A stretch of 64,000 bases of DNA from Paraburkholderia sp. IMGN_8 (GCF_038050405.1 NZ_CP150901.1:744001-808000); one strand, 5' to 3'; shown: positions 47,835 to 57,192, numbered from the stretch's first letter. Numbers and translations are program-made. Notes: a model not told the origin generated them from the letters alone.

Positions 47835-48405
47835 GTGTGCGCCGTGAAAAGGTGGCGCTTTCCAGCGGGTGCAAGCCCCGCCCGGCAACCGCTCCAGCCG
47901 GAAGCAACGGAGCAGCTATGGAGGCAACGAAATGGCTGAAGCCTTCGGGTAAAGCGTATCACGAACTGGTGACAGCGCGAGTGTGCAGGCCGTAACGCGA
48001 GTGAACGCCGAGCAAACCTCGAAAAGGTCGATGCGCAGGCCGACCCGACAACCCTATCGGGGAAGGCTGATACGACTGGGTGAATGAGCAGGCTGGACGC
48101 CCAGCCGCTGCGCCGGGGTAGTGGCGACAGCATGTACACAGGGAAAGCGCACGCAACACGGGAAGCCCGTTGGCATGGTCAGGGATGACCAACCGGATGC
48201 CCGTGAGGGACAGGCCGGGCGCCTTGGGGTGACGGAGAGGCCCGTATTACCGTTGAAGCCGGTGTAATGCTGGGAGGGAAGGGGCCTCAGTTCAAGACCA
48301 ACGCAATACGTAGCGAGGACGTGGAGATTGGGCAGCCGCGCGTATCGGGCGCTCGACAGCTACACTGCGACGCGGTTGCGCCGGTGGTTACGTGACGGGT
48401 TCGAT
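47835..48405 (+). mobile_element. Truncated group II intron
   Basis: The 5-prime end GTGTGCGCCGTGAAAAGG fits the group II consensus GUGYG, and the following 450 bases have the G/C stem pattern and AAGCGTATCACGAACTGG-type segments of domain I. Near 48280 the usual start of the intron protein (GPQFKTNAIRSE) appears. At about 48330 it jumps directly to the C-terminal end of a reverse transcriptase/maturase (GSRAYRALDSYTATRLRRWL). Nearly all of the protein is therefore deleted. No domain V or VI was found downstream. It cannot be mobile by itself. Confidence 0.75.
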
Positions 48406-48535
48406 ATCTGCTGCGATCAGCGATCGATCGAGGCCTGCGTCGGACCGGGTGCGGCCACAAGCGGTCCGTCACTTCCAACTCAAGAGCGTCCGTTGTTGTC
48501 GGGTAAAGCGCCGTTCACGGGGAAATGGCTTCTAT

Positions 48536-49459
48536 TCATCGATGTGTTGCCTGGCCGGAATCCAGGAGAATGCTTCCGGCAGCCATCTTCTCGACCATCC
48601 ACGCTTTCAGCGATTTCACGCCTGGTTGAAGTTCGTCCGCATCGGGGTGTACGAGATAGTATCCGTTCGGCAGCGGCAGCGCTTTGCCGAACGGTTCGAC
48701 AAGCGACCCTTCAGCAAGCTCGGACTCCACGAGGATGGGACTTGTCAGGACCACCCCTTGCGCGCGCACGGCTGCTTCGATTGCCATCAAGGACTGATCG
48801 AATTGAATGCCGGCGATCGCTTCGATCTGCGCTTCGCCAAGATTGCTGAAGCGCGTCAACCAGGCCGACCAGTGCGGATGCAACGTGTTGTGGAGCAGCG
48901 TCGCCGATCGAAGGTCTTCGGGTCGCTTCAATTTCCACTTCTTCGCGTAAGCCGGGCTGCAGTAGACGTGCCCCTCATCGGGGCAAAGCAGTTGAACTGA
49001 AAGCTGCGGATCGGCGCCGTTGAAATATCGGATCGCGAGATCGACGGCATCGAGTTCGAAATCGACGAGCGTGGTGGACGTCGAAAGGCTCAGCGCGATT
49101 CCCGGGTGCACCTGCAGCAAGTCCGCCATGCGCGGAGCAAACCACTTTGCGGCAAAGCTCGGCGGCATCGAAAGCCGCAGGCCTTTGTTCTGACGTTCCC
49201 GCAAGCGGCGGCTTGCATGGATGATCTCCGCGAGCGCCGGCTGGATCCGCGCGAAATACGCGCGGCCTTCGGCAGTCGGCGTCACCTGCCTTATCTGCCG
49301 CACAAACAGGGCGACGCCGAGCCACTCTTCGAGCTTTTGGATTTGCTGGCCGACCGCGCCGGGCGTCACGCTCAGCTCTTCGGCAGCTAGAGTAAAACTG
49401 CCGAGCCGCATTGCAGCCTCCAGAGCTACCAAGGCCTTCATGGGCGGGATGGGTCTCAT
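48536..49459 (-). CDS. LysR-family regulator (GcvA-like)
   Basis: The 307-residue regulator has an N-terminal winged helix (residues 5-63: LVALEAAMRLGSFTLAAEEL, TPGAVGQQIQKLEEWLGVAL) and a substrate-binding domain starting at about 92. MRPIPPMKALVALEAAMRLG and the AVDLAIRYFNG strand are typical of the GcvA/AmpR subgroup. It is divergent from an EamA exporter with about 100 bases between them, so it probably controls that gene and itself. Confidence 0.88.
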   Translation of the reverse strand: MRPIPPMKALVALEAAMRLGSFTLAAEELSVTPGAVGQQIQKLEEWLGVALFVRQIRQVTPTAEGRAYFARIQPALAEIIHASRRLRERQNKGLRLSMPPSFAAKWFAPRMADLLQVHPGIALSLSTSTTLVDFELDAVDLAIRYFNGADPQLSVQLLCPDEGHVYCSPAYAKKWKLKRPEDLRSATLLHNTLHPHWSAWLTRFSNLGEAQIEAIAGIQFDQSLMAIEAAVRAQGVVLTSPILVESELAEGSLVEPFGKALPLPNGYYLVHPDADELQPGVKSLKAWMVEKMAAGSILLDSGQATHR

Positions 49460-49558
49460 GGCGTAGTTTTCCTATTGCATCGGAAAAATTTAATCATTTG
49501 TACCGCATCGGCGGCGTAACGACAATGAAGACTGGAAACATTCTTCGAGTTCGTCGCC

Positions 49559-50491
49559 ATGAACCCCGCCTACCTCGCCTTTGCAGCGCTCGGCCTCATC
49601 TGGGGCACCAACTTCATGTTCATGAAATGGGCGAGCGTCGACATATCGGCGTCCCAGATCGTCTTTCTCCGGACGTTGTTTGGCTTCCTGCCTATCCTGG
49701 CAATGGCGCTGATCAGGGACGAGCTGAAATGGCGCCATCTGCGCCACGCACCTCATTTCCTCGTAATGTCGCTGCTTGCCACCGTGGTCTACTACTACGC
49801 GTTTGCGAAGGGGGCGGCGCTGCTGCTATCCAGCGTGGCGGGCATGCTAAGCGGAGCGATCCCGCTGTTTTCTTTCCTCGCTGCATGGGCGCTATTGCGC
49901 CTGGAACGCCCAACTGCGCGGATGATTTTTGGCATCTTGAGCGGCTTCGTGGGCGTGTTGATGATTGCACGGCCATGGAATGCCCATGCAAGCGGTGTGA
50001 ATTTGCTCGGAGTCTTTTATATGGTCGCCGGTTCACTCAGCGTCGGATGCTCGTTCGTGTACGCGCGGCGCTTTCTCTCCGGCCTCGACCTCTCACCACT
50101 GGCGCTTTCGACATGGCAGATCGGCTTCGCGCTTGTCGTACTGAGTTGCGTCACAGACTTCCACGGCATGGCGCGTGTAACCGGCGACACGCGAGCAGCG
50201 CTTGGGCTCGTCCTGGGTCTCGGGCTGACAGGAACGGGGATTGCCTACATCCTGTATTACTACATTGTCGGGCGGCTCGGCGCGGTCGCGGCTTCCAGCG
50301 TGACGTATATCCCGCCTGTCATTGCCTTGCTGTTGGGATTGTCGATCGGCCACGAACCGATGCGCCCGCTCGATCTGATCGCGATGGCGACCATTCTCGC
50401 GGGGGTCTACCTGCTCCAGAGCCGGGCGCGCGAGAAGCCGACTGGCGTGCCGCAGACTCGATCAGCGATGGGTTGGATGCGGTCGCGTTGA
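49559..50491 (+). CDS. EamA/DMT-family transporter
   Basis: The 310-residue permease has ten predicted helices in two EamA repeats (LAFAALGLIWGTNFMFMKWA and, in the second half, GLGLTGTGIAYILYYYIVGR with VTYIPPVIALLLGLSIGHEP). Such carriers export amino acids or metabolites. The divergent LysR gene is the likely regulator. The end of the gene runs into a truncated AraC gene. Confidence 0.87.
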   Translation: MNPAYLAFAALGLIWGTNFMFMKWASVDISASQIVFLRTLFGFLPILAMALIRDELKWRHLRHAPHFLVMSLLATVVYYYAFAKGAALLLSSVAGMLSGAIPLFSFLAAWALLRLERPTARMIFGILSGFVGVLMIARPWNAHASGVNLLGVFYMVAGSLSVGCSFVYARRFLSGLDLSPLALSTWQIGFALVVLSCVTDFHGMARVTGDTRAALGLVLGLGLTGTGIAYILYYYIVGRLGAVAASSVTYIPPVIALLLGLSIGHEPMRPLDLIAMATILAGVYLLQSRAREKPTGVPQTRSAMGWMRSR

Positions 50492-50551
50492 TCGGAACGA
50501 TGTCAGTGGCCGTTTGATTCGTTTGGGGACTGGCCGGAAGGAACGATCTGC

Positions 50552-51175
50552 GTGATCAATTCTGGCCACTTGCATGAAGGTCGCCCCGCTACGGAGGCCG
50601 GATGGGACTACCGGATGGTGTACATGCCGACAACAGGCCTCATCGGCCTGCTCAAGGACGACGGCGAGGATTTCTCGGGGACGTTGTACTTCCCCGAGAC
50701 GGTCATCGACGACCCGCAGACAATGAAGCTGATACGGAAGGCGCATGTCTGTTCGGAGTCGAATGACGCCACGCAACTTGAGAAGACGTCGCGCCTCGCG
50801 ACTGCGGTCTTCCAACTGGTGCAGCGTCACGGGCAGATGCCCCATCCGATGCCACGCCCGGGGGCGATACCGGGAGCAGTCAAACGCGCCCGCGAATATA
50901 TCGACGCTCACATCGCCGAAAGCCCGTCGCTCGACATCATTTCGCAGGCCGCGGGAATGAGTTCCTTCCATTTGCTTCGGGCATTCAAAGAGGCGATCGG
51001 CGTAGCGCCTCATGCTTACCTCGTCCAACGGCGCGTGGAGATGGCGAAGCATCTTCTCCTGAAAGGCCACCCGTTGCGGCTGGTCGCAATCGCCGTCGGA
51101 TATTGCGACCAGGGGCATCTGAGCCGGGAGTTCAGCCGATTTTTTGGTGTTCCGCCTGGCGTCGCGCGCCAGTGA
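50552..51175 (+). pseudogene. AraC-family regulator, N-terminally truncated
   Basis: The frame has a C-terminal AraC/XylS double helix-turn-helix (about residues 110-205: REYIDAHIAESPSLDIISQA, GVAPHAYLVQRRVEMAKHLL). Before it comes only the end of the cupin-like sensor domain (INSGHLHEGRPATEAGWDYR). Full members of this subfamily are about 280 residues. In-frame codons continue upstream of 50552 to about 50490 with no start codon and no sensor-domain beginning. The first 60-80 residues are therefore missing at the junction with the EamA gene. It may still be translated from the GTG, but sensing would be impaired. Confidence 0.65.
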
Positions 51176-51286
51176 TTTGCGCAAGATTGTCCAAACCGGC
51201 CGGCGTTCGGCTGAACATCCGCCGGGTGGGTGGGGAACGCGAGGCATTGGAACTATGGCCATGGGCCGTTTGCTAGTTCTGTTGAA

Positions 51287-51595
51287 CTATGGAGTTGCCT
51301 GATCGTCCTCAAGTTGAGATGGATCAACTTCGCCAGCAACGATGCAACAGCAGAATGGTGGCGGTTCTCCGTGCTGCGATAGAGGCGCGTAGACGCCTGG
51401 GCCAATCAAGCGCAGAGTTATCTCCTGGCGCACCTTGCTCGCTTCATCGCGCCTCACGGCTTGACCAGGCGTCGGGCTCCAACCGGCTGCGCCGAGGTTC
51501 CGCCGCAACTGTTCCTCGTTGCGTGCGCCGATCAGCACCATCGATACCGTCGGTTGCTGCAGCAGCCAGTTCAGTGCGATCTGCGGAATCGTCAC
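51287..51595 (-). pseudogene. Fragment of an aldo/keto reductase gene
   Basis: The frame starts IPQIALNWLLQQPTVSMVLI and GARNEEQLRRNLGAAGWSPT, the conserved C-terminal NADP-site region of aldo/keto reductases. After the DEASKV point it diverges into non-family sequence, suggesting a frameshift or recombination. The N-terminal barrel with the catalytic Tyr is absent. Confidence 0.7.
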
Positions 51596-51825
51596 GCCGG
51601 CTTACTGTGCTGAACGTGCGCGCGCGGTGCGCCCCTTGAGGTTGCTTGAGCTACATGGGCCACGCGGCAGGTGCGGTGTAGGCGAACGCCTACAGAGCAT
51701 GACGTTCGACTACGTCTTTCTCAGGCTGCTCTGATTTAACTTCGCGAGCGCGCATCCAATAATAATTTCATGGACCTGTGGAACTGCTTACCGCCGCAGT
51801 CCAACCTGAAATTCAGGAGCGCGCC
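51596..51825. other. Intergenic stretch
   Basis: Nothing recognisable is seen here or in 51176-51286, the gap before the aldo/keto reductase fragment. CAGGAG at about 51816 is the ribosome site of the next small gene. Confidence 0.4.
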
Positions 51826-52074
51826 ATGAACAGCTACTGCGTTTCCCTGCGATCTCTTGTGGATAAATGGCTTGCGCCTACTCTCTCGATGCCGGCGCGG
51901 GTGACACAGGTTGGTCGGGTGCTCGCGACGCACGGTCGCTTTGTGCGGTTGGAAGGTTGTACTTCGACCGGGCCACTGACGATCGTATTCTTCCGGGATG
52001 ACGACGGTTCGTGGTCTGTGTTTCCACCCGTCCCCGCGTCGCCAGCGATGTGTGGACGTCTCTTTGTGAACTGA
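51826..52074 (+). CDS. Small Burkholderiaceae hypothetical protein
   Basis: An 82-residue protein with a ribosome site GGAG before the ATG at 51826. MNSYCVSLRSLVDKWLAPTL and GPLTIVFFRDDDGSWSVFPP are familiar from small, strain-variable Burkholderiaceae proteins often near mobile or recombined regions. No function known. Confidence 0.6.
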   Translation: MNSYCVSLRSLVDKWLAPTLSMPARVTQVGRVLATHGRFVRLEGCTSTGPLTIVFFRDDDGSWSVFPPVPASPAMCGRLFVN

Positions 52075-52080
52075 GCCAAC

Positions 52081-52156
52081 GTGTCCATCCGGTGTCCGGA
52101 CACGTTCAGCACATCGTCGATGCGGCCGGTGATCGTGAAGTAGCCGGTGTCGCGAA
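52081..52156 (-). pseudogene. Displaced 76-bp fragment of acetyl-CoA synthetase sequence
   Basis: The minus strand encodes [20 protein letters not shown], a signature of acetyl-CoA synthetase. The same stretch lies inside the intact acs gene at about 54055-54130, with only a few base differences and a 6-base gap. No other part of acs is here. It is a recombination scar or the end of a lost acs-like paralogue. Confidence 0.75.
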
Positions 52157-52164
52157 AAATAAAT

Positions 52165-52908
52165 CTACCGGCACTGCGCGAGCATATCGTCGACGACCGG
52201 AACAGCCGCGAGAGTAAGCAGTACGACAGCAAGGGGAATGGTCGACATGAACCCCAAGTGCTTGAAGCCTACGGCGCCTGTGAAACCGCCAGCGAGGAAC
52301 GACAATAAGAGCGATCCGAGAAGGCCCAGTTTCTGGCGATCTGCACGGACCGCACTCCCGGTCGTCGCTCCAAGGTTCCAGTAAAAGAGCTTGCCGAGCT
52401 CGATGCCGATGTCGGTCACAAGACCGGTGACGTGTGTCGTCCGTATCTCCGCTTTGGAAATCTTTGTGATCATGGCGTTCTGCAGGCCCATCACATAGCA
52501 CAGAAGACAAACAGTCGCCGGCACGAAAAGGACGCGATGCGCCTCGAGATTCGAGCCCAGCAGGCCAAAGCAGAGGAGCAGCGACGCCTCGAGCATCAAC
52601 GGCACTGCATACAGGCTGTGCCGTTGCCGACGGCGTCCCCAGTTGATCAGGACCGCGGACGTGGCGGCCCCGAAAAGAAACGACAACAGGGAGCTCAATC
52701 CCGCTACGACCGCATTGATCTCGCCGAGCGCGAGGTTGTCGGCGAGTGACGAGACAATGCCAGACATGTGGGAGGTGTACTGCCCGACAGCGAGGAATCC
52801 GCCGGCGTTGGCTGCACCGGCGACGAAGGCTAGCGAACGTCCGAGGCGGAGATTCGTCGCGTCGCTGCGCTCAGGTTTCGTGAATCCTCGAAGATAGTTG
52901 ATAGGCAT
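52165..52908 (-). CDS. DUF1275 (YoaK) membrane protein
   Basis: The 247-residue protein has six to seven helices with LAFVAGAANAGGFLAVGQYT, SHMSGIVSSLADNLALGE and CYVMGLQNAMITKISKAEIR-THVTGLVTDIG, characteristic of the YoaK/DUF1275 family. Transport activity has been suspected but not shown. It follows satP and acs on the same strand with a 48-base gap from satP, so it could be the last gene of that operon. Confidence 0.87.
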   Translation of the reverse strand: MPINYLRGFTKPERSDATNLRLGRSLAFVAGAANAGGFLAVGQYTSHMSGIVSSLADNLALGEINAVVAGLSSLLSFLFGAATSAVLINWGRRRQRHSLYAVPLMLEASLLLCFGLLGSNLEAHRVLFVPATVCLLCYVMGLQNAMITKISKAEIRTTHVTGLVTDIGIELGKLFYWNLGATTGSAVRADRQKLGLLGSLLLSFLAGGFTGAVGFKHLGFMSTIPLAVVLLTLAAVPVVDDMLAQCR

Positions 52909-52956
52909 GCTGATATTTATCCGCTTGAGGGGCGCCGCGCTGGTCGCCGCCTGTCT

Positions 52957-53562
52957 TCAAACACCGCGGAGTCCCTCGGCGACCGTCACGGTCACCTCGA
53001 TCTCCCTAACGACGGTTCCCACCGGCAGCACCGTGCGCCCATGCGTCTCGTTGATGATCTCCGCCGCCGACAGGTAAAAAGCGAGCAGCGCGGTCACCAG
53101 GCCGAGATAACCTCCCGCGTGGCGCAACCACAGGAACCCGGTCCATTCGCTCGCTGCAAGCACGAAGAACGTGATCCATAGAGAGAGAAATACCAGTTGC
53201 AGTACACGCGGCGCGCGCCATGTCGCGACCCACATGTAAAGCGTGAATACGCCCCACAGGAACAGATACCAGCCGATGAAGGCTGCGGGCACGGTACCGT
53301 GCAGGAACAGCACGAAGAGTGCGAGCGACCACCAGAACGCACCGTAGCTCAGAAAAGCCGTCGCGCCGAACGTGTTGCCGCGCGGCACCTCCATGAGTCC
53401 GGCCAGCGCTTGCGCAGTGCCGCCATAGGCAAACGCGACGGCGAGCACCATGCCCATCGAATTGCCGCTGAACCACCCGGCGTTGATCATGCTGAGCAAC
53501 CAGGTCGTCAATGCAAAGCCGGCAAGGCCGAGCGAGGCGGGATTAGCGGCTTTGAAATTCAT
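52957..53562 (-). CDS. satP: SatP/YaaH acetate uptake permease
   Basis: The 201-residue six-helix protein is of the GPR1/FUN34/YaaH family that takes up acetate and succinate. It starts at the ATG at 53562 with AAGGAT before it. Motifs are NPASLGLAGFALTTWLLSM-NAGWF and FAYGGTAQALAGLMEVPRGN-TFGATAF. Next to acs on the same strand it forms an acetate uptake and activation unit. Confidence 0.9.
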   Translation of the reverse strand: MNFKAANPASLGLAGFALTTWLLSMINAGWFSGNSMGMVLAVAFAYGGTAQALAGLMEVPRGNTFGATAFLSYGAFWWSLALFVLFLHGTVPAAFIGWYLFLWGVFTLYMWVATWRAPRVLQLVFLSLWITFFVLAASEWTGFLWLRHAGGYLGLVTALLAFYLSAAEIINETHGRTVLPVGTVVREIEVTVTVAEGLRGV

Positions 53563-53651
53563 GATGAAATCCTTATGCAAACAGAAGCAGGCGCCGATTG
53601 CGCGGCTTTCTTGGAGACGGGGGCCGCGCAACGGTCACGGTACGATCTAAA

Positions 53652-53692
53652 GCCGGAGCGCCGGAGCGCCGGAGCGCCGGAACGCCGGACCG
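53652..53692. repeat. 8-bp tandem repeat between acs and satP
   Basis: Five adjacent copies of CGCCGGAG (two with a changed last or first base) lie between acs and satP. Each unit is 8 bases, so copy number changes alter spacing in the transcript rather than a protein. Confidence 0.75.
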
Positions 53693-53693
53693 C

Positions 53694-55670
53694 TCAGACC
53701 GCATCGGCGAACTGGGAAATGACGGCGGGATTCTCGACGGTCGACGTGTCCTGCGAAATCGCATCGCCTTTCGCGACTGAACGCAACAGGCGGCGCACGA
53801 CCTTGCCGGAGCGTGTCTTGGGCATCGCGTCGCCGAAACGGATGTCTTTCGGTTTCGCGATCGGGCCGATTTCCTTGCCGACCCAGGCGCGCAACTCGTC
53901 CGCCACGCGCTTCGCTTCCGCGCCGGTAGGCCGTTCCGTTTTCAGAACGATGAAGGCGACGATGGCCTCGCCGATCGTTTCATCCGGACGCCCGACCACC
54001 GCGGCCTCCGCGACCAGCGGATTGGCCGCCAGCGCCGACTCGATTTCCATTGTGCCCATCCGGTGCCCGGACACGTTCAGCACGTCGTCGATACGGCCCG
54101 TGATCGTGAAGTAGCCTGTGTCCGGGTCGCGAATCGCGCCATCGCCGGCGAGGTACAGATTGCCGCCGAGTTCTTCGGGGTAATAGCCGTGACGGAAGCG
54201 CTCAGGATTGCCCCAGATGGTGCGGATCATCGACGGCCACGGCTTGCGGACGACGAGCACGCCACCTTGTCCGTTTGGCACATCCCGGCCCGTTTCATCG
54301 ACGATCGCCGCGTCGATGCCGGGCATCGGCAGCGTGCACGACCCCGGCACGAGGGGCGTGGCGCCGGGCAGCGGCGAGATCATATGGCCGCCGGTTTCGG
54401 TCTGCCAGAACGTGTCGAGCACCGGACAGCGGCCGCCGCCCACCTGTTCGGCGTACCAGGTCCACGCACTTGGATTGATCGGCTCGCCGACCGTACCGAG
54501 GATGCGCAGGCTGCTCAGGTCGAAGCTGCGCGGATGTACGGCAGCGTCCGCGTCGGCGGTCTTGATGAGGGACCGGATGGCGGTCGGCGCGGTGTAGAAG
54601 ATGCTGACCTTATGGCGCTGGATCATGTCCCAGAAACGGCCGGCGTTCGGGTAAGTCGGCACGCCTTCGAAGATCACCTGGGTCGCGCCGACGGCGGTCG
54701 GGCCGTAGCAGATGTACGTGTGACCGGTGATCCAGCCGATGTCGGCGGTGCACCAGAAGACATCGGCCGGCTTGATGTCGAAGGTCCATTTCATGGTGAC
54801 GGCGGCCCACAGCAGATAACCGCCGGTGCTGTGCTGCACACCCTTGGGCGCGCCGGTCGAGCCGGATGTGTAGAGCACGAACAGCGGATGCTCCGCGCCG
54901 ACCCATTCCGGCTCGCAGGTGTCGGGCTGAGCCTGTTCGAGCTCATGCAGCCACGCGTCACGGCCCGCGATCCAGGGAATCCGGCCGCCGGTACGGCGAT
55001 AGATGACGACCGTTTTCACCGCTTCGGCGCCGCCCATCGCAAGTGCTTCGTCGACGATCGTCTTCAGCGGCAGTGTCTTGCCGCCGCGCACCTGTTCGTC
55101 GGCCGTAATCACGGCCACCGCGCCGACATCGACCATCCGTTCATGCAGCGATTTGGCGGAAAAGCCGCCGAACACGACGGAGTGCGGCGCGCCGATGCGC
55201 GCGCACGCCAGCATGGCGGCGACGCCTTCCACCGACATCGGCATGTAGATCACCACCCGGTCGCCTTTTTTCACGCCGCGTGCGCGCAGCGCGTTGGCGA
55301 GTCTGCACACGCGGTGATAGAGGGCCTGGTAAGTGATGCGCGTGACCTTGCCGTCGTCCGCCTCGAACACGATGGCGGTTTTGTCGGCATGTCCGTTGAT
55401 GAGGTTGCGATCCAGGCAATTGTATGAGGCGTTCAGCTCGCCATCTTCAAACCATTGATAGAACGGCGCGTTCGCATCGTTCAGGACCTTCGTGAATGGC
55501 CGCCGCCAATCCAGATGTTCTCTGGCAAGACGCGCCCAGAACGCTTCGTGATCGCGTTCGGCCTCGGCAACGAGCGCTCGGTAAGCCTCCATGCCGTCAA
55601 TGGCCGCGTGCTTGAGCACAGGGATCTGCGGCGCCGTGGCGCTGGGTTCATTAAGTTCGATGGTAGACAT
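53694..55670 (-). CDS. acs: Acetyl-CoA synthetase
   Basis: The 658-residue AMP-forming ligase makes acetyl-CoA from acetate, ATP and CoA. The start at 55670 follows GAGGAG. Adenylation motifs are [50 protein letters not shown] and [16 protein letters not shown]. The acetylation-controlled Lys is in [11 protein letters not shown] near residue 618. Length agrees with Acs. It shares a strand with satP and YoaK; two FNR-type boxes lie 200-330 bases upstream. Confidence 0.94.
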   Translation of the reverse strand: MSTIELNEPSATAPQIPVLKHAAIDGMEAYRALVAEAERDHEAFWARLAREHLDWRRPFTKVLNDANAPFYQWFEDGELNASYNCLDRNLINGHADKTAIVFEADDGKVTRITYQALYHRVCRLANALRARGVKKGDRVVIYMPMSVEGVAAMLACARIGAPHSVVFGGFSAKSLHERMVDVGAVAVITADEQVRGGKTLPLKTIVDEALAMGGAEAVKTVVIYRRTGGRIPWIAGRDAWLHELEQAQPDTCEPEWVGAEHPLFVLYTSGSTGAPKGVQHSTGGYLLWAAVTMKWTFDIKPADVFWCTADIGWITGHTYICYGPTAVGATQVIFEGVPTYPNAGRFWDMIQRHKVSIFYTAPTAIRSLIKTADADAAVHPRSFDLSSLRILGTVGEPINPSAWTWYAEQVGGGRCPVLDTFWQTETGGHMISPLPGATPLVPGSCTLPMPGIDAAIVDETGRDVPNGQGGVLVVRKPWPSMIRTIWGNPERFRHGYYPEELGGNLYLAGDGAIRDPDTGYFTITGRIDDVLNVSGHRMGTMEIESALAANPLVAEAAVVGRPDETIGEAIVAFIVLKTERPTGAEAKRVADELRAWVGKEIGPIAKPKDIRFGDAMPKTRSGKVVRRLLRSVAKGDAISQDTSTVENPAVISQFADAV

Positions 55671-55880
55671 GCATAGTCTCCTCACATGAGTCATAGGGGC
55701 GACGGTGCATAAAGCGCCTGGTCGCTTGCGGGGCGGCTCTTGATGGCCATGATGCGTGTGCCGGTGCGACCGGGACTCTGGCGCGAGAACGGCGTTGGCT
55801 GCAAGGCAGACGCGAGGTTCGTGTCTGCGGTGAGTCAGCGTGGGTGTATGTCAACTATGACAGTCGGGCTGATGATGCAC

Positions 55881-55894
55881 TTGACTCAAATCAA
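55881..55894. promoter_or_regulatory. FNR-type box
   Basis: TTGAC-TCAA-ATCAA differs from the FNR/ANR consensus TTGAT-N4-ATCAA at one base. It lies 211 bases upstream of acs. Confidence 0.55.
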
Positions 55895-55987
55895 GAGGAG
55901 AACTGCGCGGAGCGCTGGTCGGCTTTCTCCTGTTGAATGGACCTTCATTTTGCGAGCCCCTTGCATGTAAAGCAAAGCGTCCAAGCC

Positions 55988-56001
55988 TTGACGCAAATCA
56001 A
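55988..56001. promoter_or_regulatory. FNR-type box
   Basis: TTGAC-GCAA-ATCAA has one mismatch to the consensus. It is about 100 bases before the small membrane-protein gene at 56101, at a promoter-like distance. Confidence 0.6.
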
Positions 56002-56100
56002 TCGCAATACTTCGGCTGGGGCGATGATCAATGCGTCGTCGACAGCTCGCGGACTGTCACGTCGATGCACAACCACGTGTCTTTGAGACAGGGGGAAATC

Positions 56101-56292
56101 ATGGTCCGGGCAGAACCCAGGATTGTCGTTGCGGCGATTGCCGTTTTTGTCGCACTAGCAGGTTTGGCGGCCTCGATCCACGGCCTGCTGTTCGATAGCA
56201 CGGACGTCGTTCGCTATGGCGCGGCGGCACTCGTTGCCGGCGTTGCCTGCTTCGTCCTGCTGCTGAACCCTACAGCAGGAGACGACTCCTGA
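56101..56292 (+). CDS. Small two-helix membrane protein
   Basis: A 63-residue protein after an AGGGGGA ribosome site. It has helices at about 9-30 (IVVAAIAVFVALAGLAASIH) and 38-56 (YGAAALVAGVACFVLLL). I do not recognise it. FNR-type boxes upstream suggest oxygen-responsive expression. Confidence 0.6.
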   Translation: MVRAEPRIVVAAIAVFVALAGLAASIHGLLFDSTDVVRYGAAALVAGVACFVLLLNPTAGDDS

Positions 56293-56330
56293 CCCATCGT
56301 TAGAGTCGGCTATCAGTCCCACAGTAGTAC

Positions 56331-56352
56331 TCGACCCTGGGGGCAGGGTCGA
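56331..56352. terminator. Perfect hairpin between convergent genes
   Basis: TCGACCCTG and CAGGGTCGA form a perfect 9-bp stem with a GGGG loop, between two convergent genes. No T-run follows, so it may act with Rho or as a bidirectional barrier. Confidence 0.5.
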
Positions 56353-56358
56353 CAACGC

Positions 56359-56733
56359 TTATTCGCTGTCGTTGGCGGCAAAGATGCTGTTTTCCGGCTG
56401 CGTGCTTTCATTGTCGACACATTGCACGTGCCAATGGCCGGTCATCGGAGATCTGCTTGCATCGGAGCACCACTGTGCACGTCCGGTCTCGCCCTCGAAC
56501 GGTCCAGACTCGGCGTTCAGATCGAGTCCTTCGAGTACGCAGCAGGGCGTCGAATCGTGCGGCCCGCAGACGAGCGTGTTGCCACAATCGACATGCAAGC
56601 CACCCCACTCGGGCAATTCGAGCCCCATATGCCCCTCGCGTGACCACTGACGCGTTTCCTTGTCGAGCCACAGGATGGCAAATGCCATAGGATTGACACG
56701 GTTGAACGTGTCGAGGTGAATGGTGAGGCGCAT
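56359..56733 (-). CDS. DUF3564-like protein
   Basis: A 124-residue soluble acidic protein from the ATG at 56733, with GGAGAA before it. MRLTIHLDTFNRVNPMAFAI, LWLDKETRQWSREGHMGLEL and GHWHVQCVDNES match my memory of the DUF3564 family of Burkholderia. Function unknown. It may be part of the low-oxygen block. Confidence 0.55.
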   Translation of the reverse strand: MRLTIHLDTFNRVNPMAFAILWLDKETRQWSREGHMGLELPEWGGLHVDCGNTLVCGPHDSTPCCVLEGLDLNAESGPFEGETGRAQWCSDASRSPMTGHWHVQCVDNESTQPENSIFAANDSE

Positions 56734-56779
56734 GATGTTCTCCGTACATGCTACGAACACGAGCAAACGAGCTGGATGG

Positions 56780-57121
56780 CTACTGGCTCAAAACCCATTG
56801 GATCAATGTGTGAGCGTCTTCGGGCGTCAACGGGCCGCCGCGATCCGCGGGCAGTGGCATTGCGGTATCGCCCCAATGGGCCTTGCCGCCGAGTCGCAGC
56901 TTGTGTTCAAGCATCACACCAGCGTTTGCCACGCCGCGATAACGATCCGCAATCTGTTGAAACGACGGTGCGAGAAAGGGCGCATCCCGGGTATGGCAGA
57001 ACATGCAATGCTGCTGATCGACCAGCGCAGTCGGCTCGGACTGCGCGAGCGCTGCGCCGCTTGCTGCCACCAGCAGCGTCAGTGCATTTGCAATGAGATG
57101 GCGTAGGGGCGGGGTATTCAC
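56780..57121 (-). CDS. Exported class I cytochrome c
   Basis: The protein (113 residues from a GTG start at 57121) has a signal peptide (LRHLIANALTLLVAASGAAL, cleaved before QSEP) and one heme-binding motif C-M-F-C-H. The sixth ligand Met is probably in DTAMPLP, which matches the monoheme class I fold. It would move electrons in the periplasm. A TTG-like extension to 57187 is possible. An FNR-type box lies about 60 bases upstream of the chosen start. Confidence 0.75.
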   Translation of the reverse strand: MNTPPLRHLIANALTLLVAASGAALAQSEPTALVDQQHCMFCHTRDAPFLAPSFQQIADRYRGVANAGVMLEHKLRLGGKAHWGDTAMPLPADRGGPLTPEDAHTLIQWVLSQ

Positions 57122-57178
57122 GAGGCACACTCGAGGACAGGTTCCGAGTTCAGTGTAGAGTTGGCGCCGCCTTCGCAA

Positions 57179-57192
57179 TTGACTCATATCAA
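57179..57192. promoter_or_regulatory. FNR-type box
   Basis: TTGAC-TCAT-ATCAA (one mismatch) lies between the divergent cytochrome c and DUF1488 genes, so it could serve either. Confidence 0.6.

Larger units (their letters stand above)
55671..56100. other. Divergent intergenic region with two FNR-type boxes
   Basis: No gene is recognisable. The two boxes (55881 and 55988) are the notable content, and AGGGGGA at about 56090 is the ribosome site of the next gene. Confidence 0.5.

Noticed and set aside
48328..48849. 173-codon frame as an independent gene
   Set aside because: Its first 26 codons are the maturase tail of the intron fragment; the rest has no similarity and overlaps the LysR gene.
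54063..55427. 454-codon plus-strand frame
   Set aside because: Antisense shadow of acs, which is fully conserved.
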